From NCBI GenBank assembly GCA_030068145.1, contig JAPJBO010000443.1, positions 62,001-126,000 on the forward strand: DNA of 64,000 nucleotides, read 5' to 3'. Below, in pieces: positions 10,839-20,527 of the stretch. Each line of letters starts with the position of its first letter. Position 1 is the first letter of the stretch. The notes below the pieces were generated by a model. It was not told where the DNA came from. It saw nothing but the letters and a program-made list of their open reading frames with translations, and made no database searches. A program made the translations under genes and the position numbers. Source of the DNA: Diplonema papillatum (lineage: Eukaryota; Euglenozoa; Diplonemea; Diplonemida; Diplonemidae).

Positions 10839-12331
10839 CTTGGCGTCCGGTTGGATTGAATTTTGTTTGGTGGAGTTGAAACCTGAAGTAAGTGTGCATG
10901 ACAGGCCGAGGAAGCAAAGTCGAGTACAACCAATGCTGCACCTATCTTCGGTTAGAATCGCAAGGCATTTTACAAAAATCTTCGGTTGGAGTCACAAGTC
11001 TCCTCCAAGTTTCCTTGAAAACCTGCCCTGAGGGACGGGCGCGTCTTTTCAGCATCTGGCACCTTGCAATAAGCCCAGCGTTCTGTCTAGAGGGTGTCAA
11101 CATATTCTGGTGCCTTCCCACACCCCCTGTCCTTCCAGAGCCACTGAAAAACAAGGTTTTTCCAGGGATCGATCCCTGCAAGCAGCCTTTTTGGACCGGT
11201 TTGGACGTGTGCACCATGGTAATCCATGGTACCCTGCGGCAACGAAAAGGCCGAAGAACCACAGGGTTCCACTGACGGTTCCGGGTCTATTTGGCACCGT
11301 TCTCTTCATTTCTCAGAAACCGTCGTCGGGAAAAACTGCGGACCAGCGGGAATTGTCACCTACCTGGGGACGATTCCTGTCCTTCCCATCTTATGAGGAG
11401 TCACGAACCACACACATACGTATGGGTCCCCGAGTCTATTTTGAACCGTTCTCTTCATCGGAGCTGAGGGCGAGCAAAACGTCGTTGAAAAAGATCTGCT
11501 ATGTGGACCAGCGGCAAACCCAGATTCCATTATTTTGTGTGTTTGAAAAATGGCCCGGGCAAAATATCAATTCCGCCGAGGCACTCTTTTGCCCTGAGGG
11601 AGCCTAAATTTCCTTGGGCTACAGGGTGCGCCAAACGCGGCGCGCCGCGCCAAACGCGCCAGGCCCCAGGAGCCACACTGCTGGTCGGTCGTGTCCTAGA
11701 AGGGCTGCTGAGGACGTCTCCCCCCAGTCGAGGCTCAGATGACCTCCGCAAACCCTCAAGTATGTCACCCCCCTTGAGTATGTCACCCCTCAGCGGATTT
11801 TCGCACAAAAGGTGACATGTTCACGGGAGAGGGTAGGTAAGGGAAAATCTCCCCAGCATGTCTCGAAGAGGCCACTTTGTAGAGGCGCAACTGACTTCAC
11901 CTAACAGCCCTTTTCCAGCAAGTAACTTTCTCCCTCGGCAGTGTGTTCAAGAACAGTGGAAATGAACGGCCGCATGAGTTTCAGAAGCGTAGGTAGCTAT
12001 GTAACCCTCGCACAGAAAAGTGCAGGAGGAAGGAGGCAGGAAGAGGGAGGCTAATGTAGTGTACGGTTGTCACCAGTCAACATTCAAGCAGGTCACCAGC
12101 GTTTTGTAGATCCTATCCGTGAGAAGAGGTTTGCTCCTTGACTGACCTGCTCGTCGGCGGTGGACAAAAGGGGAAAGGAAAGGGGGAAGGGACTCGAAAA
12201 CCTTGTGTTGGGGCTACATCTGTTGCCGGCCGTGGCGCATGAACGTTTCGAGTTGTCAAACCCGATCCACTACGGAACTTTCTTGTGCCACAGTGCCGAA
12301 CAACAGGCGTCAGCGGAAAAAGAGGGTGGGG
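10839..12331. other. Intergenic, duplicated modules
   Basis: No gene I can support. Block 10920-11035 recurs at 15890-16005. Block 11680-11850 (GGGCTGCTGAGGACGTCTCC..., then paired GAGTATGTCACCCC motifs) recurs at 14940-15100 and 16060-16415. A perfect 16-bp palindrome CAGGGATCGATCCCTG lies at 11163-11178. 11990-12320 is the 3'-flank module of the array. Confidence 0.6.
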
Positions 12332-12612
12332 TTTGGCACGTCGTCAGTGATGCAATGAGTAGTGCAGACGCCTGGCCCGTACATGCCACCTGGTCTGCAC
12401 GTGTTGAACACACACTGCCCACTCTCCCAGAGGCACTTCCCCTTCGTGTTCTGCGTGCAAACAGTTTCGTCCGCGATCGACTCGCACACTTGCGGCTCCT
12501 GGTCAATGGCGAAGCTGAAGAACTCCGATGCTTCGTCCAGGTACTTCAGAATCTTCTCACCTGAGTCGATCGTCTTTCGGAGCCCCACCATTTTGTGCAG
12601 GTGTCCCGGCCA
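12332..12612 (-). pseudogene. 5'-truncated array copy (C-terminal third only)
   Basis: Encodes only the segment from GHLHKMVGLRK to the C-terminus, identical in protein to copies 2-4, then runs into PNPTLFF instead of the usual end. At 12610 it is joined abruptly to sequence that is the 3' UTR of copy 3. Its own downstream flank matches that of copies 2 and 4. It has no start or signal peptide and looks like the product of unequal exchange. Confidence 0.85.
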
Positions 12613-12635
12613 CAGAGTCATCACGGAACTTTGCT

Positions 12636-13433
12636 TCATGTGGTCCTTGTTGTTGGCACGTCGTCTGTGATGCAATGAGTAGTGCAGACGCCTGGCCCGT
12701 ACATGCCACCTGGTCTGCACGTGTTGAACACACACTGCCCACTCTCCCAGAGGCACTTCCCCTTCGTGTTCTGCGTGCAAACAGTTTCGTCCGCGATCGA
12801 CTCGCACACTTGCGGCTCCTGGTCAATGGCGAAGCTGAAGAACTCCGATGCTTCGTCCAGGTACTTCAGAATCTTCTCACCTGAGTCGATCGTCTTTCGG
12901 AGCCCCACCATTTTGTGCAGGTGTCCCGGGCTGTTCTCGAACTCCACAGAGGGCGTGCATTTGAACACCTCCCATCCGTCTGCCACCATGTGCTTGATGA
13001 AGTCGCCATGCTCAAAGTCATGGCAGTCCAGACACGGGTAAGCAAACGCGTACATCTCACAGTGCGACGCTGTCCGTGGCTTGCACTGGAAGAAGAACGG
13101 GTAAGCTTCAGTCACAACGCTTGACGTCACAATCGCATCGAGCTGGTACTCCATCCACTCCGGAACTTCGCGATACACTCCTTCTGGGATGTCCACCCAA
13201 GCAGAAATGCCGTTGCTCAACTGGGCTGTTCCAACACCGATGTTCGGGAGCTGGATCGGGCTGTTGCTGTTGGCGTGGGCGTCCAATGTGTCTGCCAGCT
13301 CTTGCTTCGTCACCTTCAGCATGCCGATCGGGCTGTCGTCCACTTCTCCATTTGCTTTCATGAAGAGCATTTCGTCGCGACTGGTCCTGGCGAGAGCCGT
13401 GGCAACGAGAGCAGCAAAAACAGCGGTGCGCAT
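12636..13433 (-). CDS. Secreted cysteine-rich protein, array copy 3
   Basis: 265 residues from the start at 13433 (MRTAVFAALVATALARTSRD). The frame stays open upstream to 13682, but that extension precedes the signal peptide and corresponds to the 5' leader of the other copies, so I chose the internal Met. It carries DTLDAH where copies 4 and 5 have DTMDAH. The 3' UTR (TTTGCTTCATGTGGTCCTTG) is shared with copy 5, not with copy 2, showing that flanks and coding regions have reassorted. Confidence 0.88.
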   Translation of the reverse strand: MRTAVFAALVATALARTSRDEMLFMKANGEVDDSPIGMLKVTKQELADTLDAHANSNSPIQLPNIGVGTAQLSNGISAWVDIPEGVYREVPEWMEYQLDAIVTSSVVTEAYPFFFQCKPRTASHCEMYAFAYPCLDCHDFEHGDFIKHMVADGWEVFKCTPSVEFENSPGHLHKMVGLRKTIDSGEKILKYLDEASEFFSFAIDQEPQVCESIADETVCTQNTKGKCLWESGQCVFNTCRPGGMYGPGVCTTHCITDDVPTTRTT

Positions 13434-13679
13434 CTTGGCGTCCGGTTGGATTGAAGTTTGTTTGGTGCAGTTGAAACCTGAAGTAAGTGTGCATGACAGG
13501 CCGCGGAAGCAAAGACACAGCGCGTATGGTTTGGCTCGAGCGTGATTGTAATCAGCAAATAACTCCTGGCAACTACCTGCACATACTTCCTTTATCCCGG
13601 ATAAGTCACATAAGCCTTCCTTGGAGGTATATCCTGCTTGTCTGCACTGCAAAGGTGCTGACTCCAATCCAACACGGTC
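13434..13679. other. 5' leader and upstream region of array copy 3
   Basis: About 100 bp matches the leaders of copies 2 and 4 (CCTGAAGTAAGTGTGCATGA). The rest is unique sequence up to the target duplication of the TIR element at 13680. Confidence 0.5.
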
Positions 13680-14046
13680 CATACTTGTACCCCGCCTTCA
13701 AAAAAAAAGCGGGATCCCCGCTTTTTTTCTTTTTCCCCAAATTTGGAAAAAGCGGGGGGAAAGCGGGCAAAGCGGGGAAAAAGTGGGCAAAGCGGGGAAA
13801 AAGCAGGTACCTACCCCCCCCCCCCGTGAACATGTCACCCCCCAAAAACCCCTTGAGTATGTCACCCCCCAAGGCCTGAGAGGGGGGGGTGACATACTCA
13901 AGGGCTGTTGTCCCAGTAGGGCCGCGCAGCGGAAATTTTTTTTTGAACGGTTTTTTTTTTAGAGTTATATTTTCCGCTTTCACCGCCGCCTTTCGCACCA
14001 ATCGGAGCGGTCATCCTCGGCTCTTGTTGTTTGCGCGACCGCCAAA

Positions 14047-14565
14047 GTGACACGTGGTCTTGAAGCAGCCAACAACGTTGTAAATAGGAGTTTTCGCGGG
14101 ATTCAAAACTTGGGCAACAGCTGTTACTTGGGGGGGCCATCCCACAGTTCCTTCAATGTACAACATGGTCAACCGCATTGCGTCGGTCTGCGAATGACGC
14201 TTGCAACGACCTCACGATTATTCTTCAGCACCGGAGCTTCTTGAGAGTGGATTGTTCGGCTTGTTCCCGGTGGCTGCACCTGATGGAACGGCCTACTTCG
14301 AAACACTTCCAGACCTCGCAATGTCATCATTCTGCCAACACGATTTGCTGAAGTGCACGGACTGTGCACAGGAGAAGGAAGTTTGTAAAATTGTTTCAAG
14401 TGTCTTGCACTTGCAACCTGAGGGGCGTGCAATGCAGAAATTTGAGCGATCGCTGAGCCGGAAGCAGCGGCCTAGACACAGCGGCCATTTTGTCTGCAGG
14501 AGAGCAGTGGATCACGTATGATGACAATCACATATCACTTACGTCATTCATGCCACTGCTTTGCG
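14047..14565 (+). pseudogene. Ubiquitin-specific protease (USP/UCH) relic
   Basis: The frame at 14047 contains RGIQNLGNSCYLG, matching the catalytic Cys box of USPs (G-x-x-N-L-G-N-x-C-Y). In another frame, DLLKCTDCAQEKEVC resembles the USP zinc-ribbon C-x2-C. Then HSGHFV (about 14477-14494) followed, one frame over, by AGEQWITYDDNHIS (about 14499-14540) matches the His box (H-S-G-H-Y ... W-x-x-Y-D-D). The three pieces are in USP order but in at least two frames, and Cys and His boxes are only about 130 residues apart, well short of a normal catalytic core. A decayed, internally deleted copy rather than an active enzyme. Confidence 0.6.
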
Positions 14566-14779
14566 CAGCGGTTCAAAAATCATCACTCTCTTCACGTTCG
14601 TGCCTGGTCTGCTTTGTACGCGTCCGATCGTCAACGTGGCACATTGGTTCGGTCTGCGGCGCGTTGTGCCCAGTCGTTCGAGCTTGTTGCTGCTTGTTGC
14701 GTTGAGGTCCAGCGCGTCGGCAGGGTCTCCCTGCCGGCAGGGGGTCGTGAGGAACTGGGGTTGGAAGTCTGAAACTCTC

Positions 14780-14850
14780 ACCGACCTCAGCTGTTGAAGA
14801 TCTACGCGCTAAACTTAAGCATATCACTCAGCGCAGGAAAAGAAAGCAAC
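14780..14850 (+). rRNA. Fragment of the 5' end of LSU (28S) rRNA
   Basis: AACTTAAGCATATCACTCAG, followed by GCGCAGGAAAAGAAAGCAAC, is the near-universal start of eukaryotic LSU rRNA, with a few changes. The match begins around GACCTCAG (ITS2/LSU boundary) and fades by about 14850. Only about 70 nt: a fragment, not a working gene, inside the TIR element. Confidence 0.8.
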
Positions 14851-15764
14851 AGCGATGCTCCAAGCAAAGGCGAGTGAACAGGGCAGAGGGGCGGGTCTTT
14901 CAACATCTGGTACCTTGCCATGGGCCCAGCGTTCTGTCTCTGGTCGGTCGTGTCCTAGAAGGGCTGCTAAGGACGTTTCCCCCCAGCCGAGGCTCAGATG
15001 ACCTCTGCAAACCCTTAAGTATGTCACCCCCCTTGAGTATGTCACCCCCCAGCGGATTTTTGCACAAAAGGGGGTGACATGTTCACGGGGGGGGGGGTAG
15101 GTAATTCAATAAATACTAACCTACCGCATCGTCACACTCCCCCGCCGAGTTCCGGAGCCAAACACTGAGTGATGTTGCCGTTGATGAGGAGTTTGCCCTG
15201 AGCGAGAGCTCGTTCGGGGTCAGCACTGGCGGCGCTTGTTACAAGCAGGGCATGTAGAATGCCCCGTGCGCAGCTTGCGGAATTCGCAGCCGAAGTCGCT
15301 TCGGTTTCATAGCCGTCGCTGTCGCTGTCGCTGCCAGCCGAAGAAACGGCTTTCTGGGCGACTTTCGGGGCCTTCCAGGCAACCTTCGGGGCGACCGCCC
15401 TGCTTTGCTTTTTCGGGGCGACGTTCTTGGCCACGGGGAAAAGGATGCGTGTGCGCGTCGCCGACGCCCCCCCAGTTCGGGAAAAGGGGAGATGCCCAAT
15501 ATTGGAAAGGGGGTCCGGGCCCGTCCGAACCAATGTCCCCGGCACCGCGCTTGGTCTGTGCAGGCATCTCCTTTTCGGAAGCATGCCTGATCTACGACCC
15601 GACCTCCGAGCCTCGTCGACGCATGCGTGTGGACGACCTGTTCGCCCATATTCGTCCAGAATTGTGTTGTCTGATCCCCCGCTTTTTCCCCCCTGCTTTT
15701 TCGAAAAGCGGGGGAAAAGCGGGGGAAATCCCCGCTTTTTTTTTAAAGGCGGAGTACAAGTATG

Positions 15765-16969
15765 ACGGTCATAGTAAAACAGTCCTTCGTAGCGCAAAAC
15801 AGGAGAACCTTCAGCCAGGGTTCAGGCAGGTCGCAGGGGCTCAATGGTCAGGCCTGTAAAACTCCCTCCGGTACAATTGCAGGTACTTGAGTACAACCAA
15901 TGCTGTACATATCGTCGGTTAGAATCGCAAGGCATTTTCGTTACAAAAATCTTCGGTTGGAGTCACAAGTCTCCTCCAAGTTTCCTTGAAGACCTGCCCT
16001 GAGGGACTCGGGGGTTTTGAAGGGCAGGTCTTTTCAGCATCTGGTACCTTGCAGTCCAACGTTCTGTCCCTGGTCGTTCGTGCCCTAGAAGGGCTGCTGA
16101 GCAGGGCTTACGCTCCGTTTTCGGTCTCAGAGAAAATACGTGTAGTCCACATGTGGGCGCTTAAGGTTCGAGGGGAAAAAAAAAACCTTTCCCTTACCTG
16201 GGGATCCACACGTGGGGGAACTAAATCCAAAAAGAATTAACGTGTGGAAATCCACACGTTCCACACGTGGAGCGTAACACCACCACCACCAGACGAGGCT
16301 CAGATGAACTCCACAAACCCTCAAGTATGTCACCCCCCTTGAGTATGTCACCCCTCAGCGGATTTTCGCACAAAAGGGGGTGACATGTTCACGGAGGAGG
16401 GTAGGTAAGGGAAAATCTCCCCGCATATCTCGAAGAGACCATTTGGCCATGTGTCGAGGCGCAACTGACTTCACCTAAGAGCCCTTTTTCAGCACGTAAC
16501 TTTCTCCCTCGGCAGTGTGTTCAAGAAAAGTGGAGACGAACGGCCTCATGAGCTTCAGAAGCGTAAGTAGCTATGTATACCTCGCACAGAAAAGTGCAGG
16601 AGGAAGGACAGGAAGAGAGAGGATAATGTAGTGTACGGGTGTCACCAGCCAACATTCAAGCAGGTCACCAGCGTTTTGCAGATCCTATCCGTGAGGAGAG
16701 GAGCCAAAAGCTGTTGCTCTGCTCGTCGGCGGTGGACAAAAGGGGAAAGGAAAGGGGGAAGGGATTCGAAAACCTTGTCGGGGCTACCTTTGTTGCCGGC
16801 CGTGGCGCATGAACGTTTCGAGTTGTCAAACCCGATCCACTACGGACCTTTCTTGTGCCACAGTGCCGAACAACAGGCGTCAGCGGAAAACGGAGGGGAT
16901 GGGGGAAAAGAGTCGGAAATTCGTCTTCTCGGAAACTGCGTCGAGTTGCCACTACAGAGCTTGCGTCAT
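15765..16969. other. Intergenic, duplicated modules and a MITE
   Basis: No gene. 15890-16005 duplicates 10920-11035. 16060-16415 is a copy of the GAGTATGTCACCCC module, interrupted by the MITE at 16102. 16560-16960 is the array 3'-flank module belonging to copy 4. Confidence 0.6.
16102..16277. mobile_element. hAT-like MITE, second copy, right end truncated
   Basis: Starts CAGGGCTTACGCTCC and shares the GTTTTCGGTCTCAGAGAAAA and CACGTGTGG segments with the element at 5754-6070, in the opposite orientation. The distal end stops at GGAGCGTAA, lacking the last GCCCTG. It lies inside a module that is intact at 11.7 and 14.95 kb, so it inserted after that module spread. Confidence 0.8.
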
Positions 16970-17767
16970 TCACGGGGTTCGTGTTGTTGGCACGTCGTCA
17001 GTGATGCAATGAGTAGTGCAGACGCCTGGCCCGTACATGCCACCTGGTCTGCACGTGTTGAACACACACTGCCCACTCTCCCAGAGGCACTTCCCCTTCG
17101 TGTTCTGCGTGCAAACAGTTTCGTCCGCGATCGACTCGCACACTTGCGGCTCCTGGTCAATGGCGAAGCTGAAGAACTCCGATGCTTCGTCCAGGTACTT
17201 CAGAATCTTCTCACCTGAGTCGATCGTCTTTCGGAGCCCCACCATTTTGTGCAGGTGTCCCGGGCTGTTCTCGAACTCCACAGAGGGCGTGCATTTGAAC
17301 ACCTCCCATCCGTCTGCCACCATGTGCTTGATGAAGTCGCCATGCTCAAAGTCATGGCAGTCCAGACACGGGTAAGCAAACGCGTACATCTCACAGTGCG
17401 ACGCTGTCCGTGGCTTGCACTGGAAGAAGAACGGGTAAGCTTCGGTCACAACGCTTGACGTCACAATCGCATCGAGCTGGTACTCCATCCACTCCGGAAC
17501 TTCACGATACACTCCTTCTGGGATGTCCACCCAAGCAGAAATGCCGTTGCTCAACTGGGCTGTACCAACACCGATGTTCGGGAGCTGGATCGGGCTGTTG
17601 CTGTTGGCGTGGGCGTCCATTGTGTCTGCCAGCTCTTGCTTCGTCACCTTCAGCATGCCGATCGGGCTGTCGTCCACTTCTCCATTTGCTTTCATGAAGA
17701 GCATTTCGTCGCGACTGGTCCTGGCGAGAGCCGTGGCAACGAGAGCAGCAAAAACAGCGGTGCGCAT
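16970..17767 (-). CDS. Secreted cysteine-rich protein, array copy 4
   Basis: 265 residues with signal peptide MRTAVFAALVATALA. Carries DTMDAH and ends TTRTP, so it pairs with copy 5 at the first site and with copy 2 at the second. All 12 cysteines present. Flanks match copy 2 on the 3' side (GGGGTTCGTGTTGTTGGCAC). Confidence 0.88.
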   Translation of the reverse strand: MRTAVFAALVATALARTSRDEMLFMKANGEVDDSPIGMLKVTKQELADTMDAHANSNSPIQLPNIGVGTAQLSNGISAWVDIPEGVYREVPEWMEYQLDAIVTSSVVTEAYPFFFQCKPRTASHCEMYAFAYPCLDCHDFEHGDFIKHMVADGWEVFKCTPSVEFENSPGHLHKMVGLRKTIDSGEKILKYLDEASEFFSFAIDQEPQVCESIADETVCTQNTKGKCLWESGQCVFNTCRPGGMYGPGVCTTHCITDDVPTTRTP

Positions 17768-18269
17768 CTTGGCGTCCGGTTGGATTGAATTTTGTTTGGT
17801 GGAATTGAAACCTGGAGTGAGTTTGCATGACAGGCCGAGGAAGCAAAGGCACAGCGACGTGTATGGTTGGCTTTCGAGCAGCTTGTCGAATCACTAAGGC
17901 AACACGAAACGCCTCAGGTGCGTCGACGAAATATGACGTCCTATTATTATAGCAACGGACAGTCGTAAGATGCTTACGACCAACATCGGAACCCGCTTCG
18001 TAGTGACGCTGGTCTTCTGGCCACGGGGTATCGTGCTCCAGCCCCCTCCCGACGACAGGCGTGGAACTCGCTCTTTTTGTGTTTCCGACGATCCCGAATG
18101 GGACGTACAGATTGGTGTCTTTCGACCTTTTGTATGCTTGTGAAGTTCAGCTTAGTGCGTGCTTGTGGTGATCGGTGGGGTTCCCAAAAGAAATGTTTTT
18201 CTTTTTTGAGGCATTTACGCGGTCGAAGCTGCCGGGGGAAGGGGCTGCAAATTGGATACCTTATGTTGC
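17768..18269. other. Intergenic, leader of copy 4 and unassigned sequence
   Basis: The first 90 bp are the shared leader. The rest has open frames on both strands, but none that I recognise or that resembles other sequence in the window. Confidence 0.4.
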
Positions 18270-18500
18270 GCCGACTCAGGAGTCTCCTCCTTCCCATGGC
18301 GGCAGGTCTGTTCCCTCCGCTGTTCTGGCGCACCAGCTATGCCGGGTTGTACACACCGCCCACGCTTTGCGGCTGGACGGAGGACCGAATGGATGTTGGG
18401 CAAGCTGGAAACAATTTGCGCCCGTTATAGCTGGAAGGATGCCGTGCCTGAGTATCCGCATGACGTATCTTTTGTTCAGTGGGTGTTGAGAATGTCCGTC
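18270..18500 (+). pseudogene. Fragment of an unidentified repeated gene (HRPRFAAGRRTE family)
   Basis: Reads AMPGCTHRPRFAAGRRTEWM, then an SWKD...YPHDVSFVQW segment. The same frame, with AMPGFTHRPRFAAGRRTEAM and YPQDVAFAQW, occurs on the minus strand at about 49870-50070. Conservation follows the peptide with third-base changes, so it once coded. No start codon context, no complete ORF, function unknown. Confidence 0.6.
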
Positions 18501-18639
18501 TAAAATGCTAGCGCCGCCATAGGGCGGGCTATTGCCAAAAGGAGGAGAGCCCGCGCACAACGTGTCAACACACGCATGCCAGGCGGTCTTGCCCGTCAGT
18601 CAGAACGCCTCCGGCTGCGCCACCATCGGCGCAATCTTC

Positions 18640-20100
18640 TTCGACACTCTGAACAACGATTGGCAAGCGTATGCGATTATCATCCAGGATGACCGGCACT
18701 GATTCAGAGCCCTACCATCGCAGTCCCGGGATACGGCCCTGGCACAACTTCGAGGTAGGCTTAGAAAATAAAGTGTGCGGCGAGGCTTCGCTGCCTGCGC
18801 ACTCTCGATCGTGATCGTACCGATTAACCTCTGGATCTTCTCTTGGGGGCAGGGTCCCGTGGGTAGTGCACAAGCATGCAGGCATGTCCCGGACCATCGC
18901 CTCTGTAACGCAAAGCCAGGATCGCAGCTCGTTCCATTTGCAACCTGGGCATTGCCAGCAGTAATGCCACAGGATCCCCGTCGCACCGCTGTCGCAGGGC
19001 TAAGTATCCTGGAACTAGTGTGATGGACCTTTCTCCGGAGGGGCTCACGCACTCCAAAATCGACTTAAACGCACAGTCGCTGCTCCCCGAACCCCACTTC
19101 CTGTGGCATCATTCCCGAGAGTACACCGCCCCCGCAATACATCGACTATGATCGCGGAACTCAAATTGTGGTCCGTCACGCGGTTCAGCCGGTTCAGGAC
19201 GCGCACGTCCACCCCTCCTTCGATTCCGTCGTAATCCTTGTCTCTGTGTGGTCAAGGAACGCCACGCGCGCAGTCGCAGGCCCTCTCTCGAAAGAGATGC
19301 GGAGCTTCTTTCCTGAGTAACGACATGGGAGTCCCGTCGAAGCTGGAAGCTGTGTTGCGTGGTCCCGAGGAATCTTCACTCCCGCAGAAGATTAGCCTTT
19401 AGACCCTACGAGGCCGCGGCCAGACTTGAGGCTGTGCCGCTTGTGCAACCAACGCAGTTCCGCATACGATCGCAGCCTCCTGCTACGAGCGAGGGAACCG
19501 AGGGCTCTTCACCCGGTGAGACCGAGGGACCGTGGCGTACACCCAAAACCTTCACCGTTTTGCTTGATCGAATCACTTTGCCACCGATCTCGAGGCGAGG
19601 AGGCTCTGGGGACGTCGAGAAGGAAACGTGTCCTCGTTGAGGGCATAGCCTGTGCGGTGGTTCGGATTCCCTCCTGAAGCAGCCTCGCAAGTTTCGACAG
19701 CAGGTACAGATCGTCGGCGAACGACTTTGGACTCACCCGCGCCTGGTTAACCAAGCCTTTTGAGAGAACGAAAAGAGCGCGTTGATCAGAACTGGTTTTG
19801 GGCAGCCCTGGAGAATTCCGTTGGTGACAGAGAACACCTCGCCGACTCCCAAGGAATAGGGTACCGGAAGCGACGCCTCACGTGCTGCTCGAGACGGTGA
19901 TCGGACGCAGTCTCAGTGGATCGCTCCCTTCTCCTTTAGGAATTAAAGGTGGCCATTGCGTCCAACAAAGGGGGCTGATTTCCGGCCAAAAAATAGAAAC
20001 CCCCCACACAAATTGGATTCTGAATGCGAAATCGAGTAGAATCCATCAGGACTTTTGGTCACTGCGTCATGCACTGTCCGCAGATACTTCTTGCAAGTGA
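18640..20100 (-). pseudogene. Decayed LINE (non-LTR retrotransposon) with RT core
   Basis: Reading the minus strand from about 19850, the frame gives VFSVTNGILQGCP and then VSPKSFADDLYLLSKLARLL: the reverse-transcriptase G-x-x-Q-G-x-P and F-A-D-D motifs in correct order and spacing. Downstream in another frame, PRLEIGGKVIRSSKTVKVLG matches the thumb region of LINEs. Near 18950, HYCWQCPGCKWNEL may be what is left of a zf-RVT-type zinc finger. Several frameshifts and stops; not functional. It separates array copies 4 and 5. Confidence 0.7.
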
Positions 20101-20527
20101 GTGAGCTGCAGCCTGAAGCACGACGCGGCACGAACGCTTCTCTCGGCAGTGTGTTCAAGAAACGTGGAAACGAACGGCCGCATGAGGTGCAGAAGCGTAA
20201 GTAGCTATGTATAACTTGCACAGAAAAGTGCAGGAGGAAGGAGGCAGGAAGAGAGAGACAATGTAGTGTATGGTTGCCAGCCAACAGTCGAGCAGGATAC
20301 CGGCTTTGCGCAGACCGTATTCGTGAGAAGACGAGCCAAACCCTGATGACCTGCTCGTCCGTGGTGTTGAAAAGGGGAACGTAAAGGGGAAATCTTCAGT
20401 GTTAAGGCAGTACTCTGCCGCTCACGCGTGGGGGAGGGACTCGAAAATTCGTTTTACTGAGGGTGCACCTGTTGTTAGTTGAGTGGTGCATGGCAACGGT
20501 GTCAAGTTGCCATCACGGAACTTTGCT
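20101..20527. other. 3'-flank module of array copy 5
   Basis: 20140-20350 is a diverged copy of the array 3'-flank module (CGTAAGTAGCTATGTATAAC). 20350-20510 is unique. 20510-20570 matches the 3' UTR of copy 3. Confidence 0.6.

Larger units (their letters stand above)
13680..15764. mobile_element. 2.1-kb TIR element with 6-bp target duplication, carrying gene fragments
   Basis: Left end CATACTTGTACCCCGCCTTC and right end, inverted, CATACTTGTACTCCGCCTTT, each followed by A-rich then GCGGGG-rich subterminal sequence. Flanked by ACGGTC at 13674-13679 and 15765-15770. The target duplication makes this an insertion rather than a chance palindrome. No transposase is visible. Inside are a ubiquitin-protease relic, the 5' end of LSU rDNA, two copies of the GAGTATGTCACCCC module, and a minus-strand Lys/Ala- then Ser/Asp-rich open frame (about 15150-15440). 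A 6-bp duplication does not point to one superfamily that I can name with confidence. Confidence 0.8.

Noticed and set aside
13433..13682. 83-residue N-terminal extension of array copy 3
   Set aside because: It precedes a clear signal peptide and corresponds to the untranslated leader of the other copies.
18345..18362. SSU rRNA 3' end (TTGTACACACCGCCC)
   Set aside because: The 15-nt match lies in the HRPRF coding fragment; the homologous copy at 50 kb reads ATTCACACACCGTCC, and no other SSU sequence flanks it.
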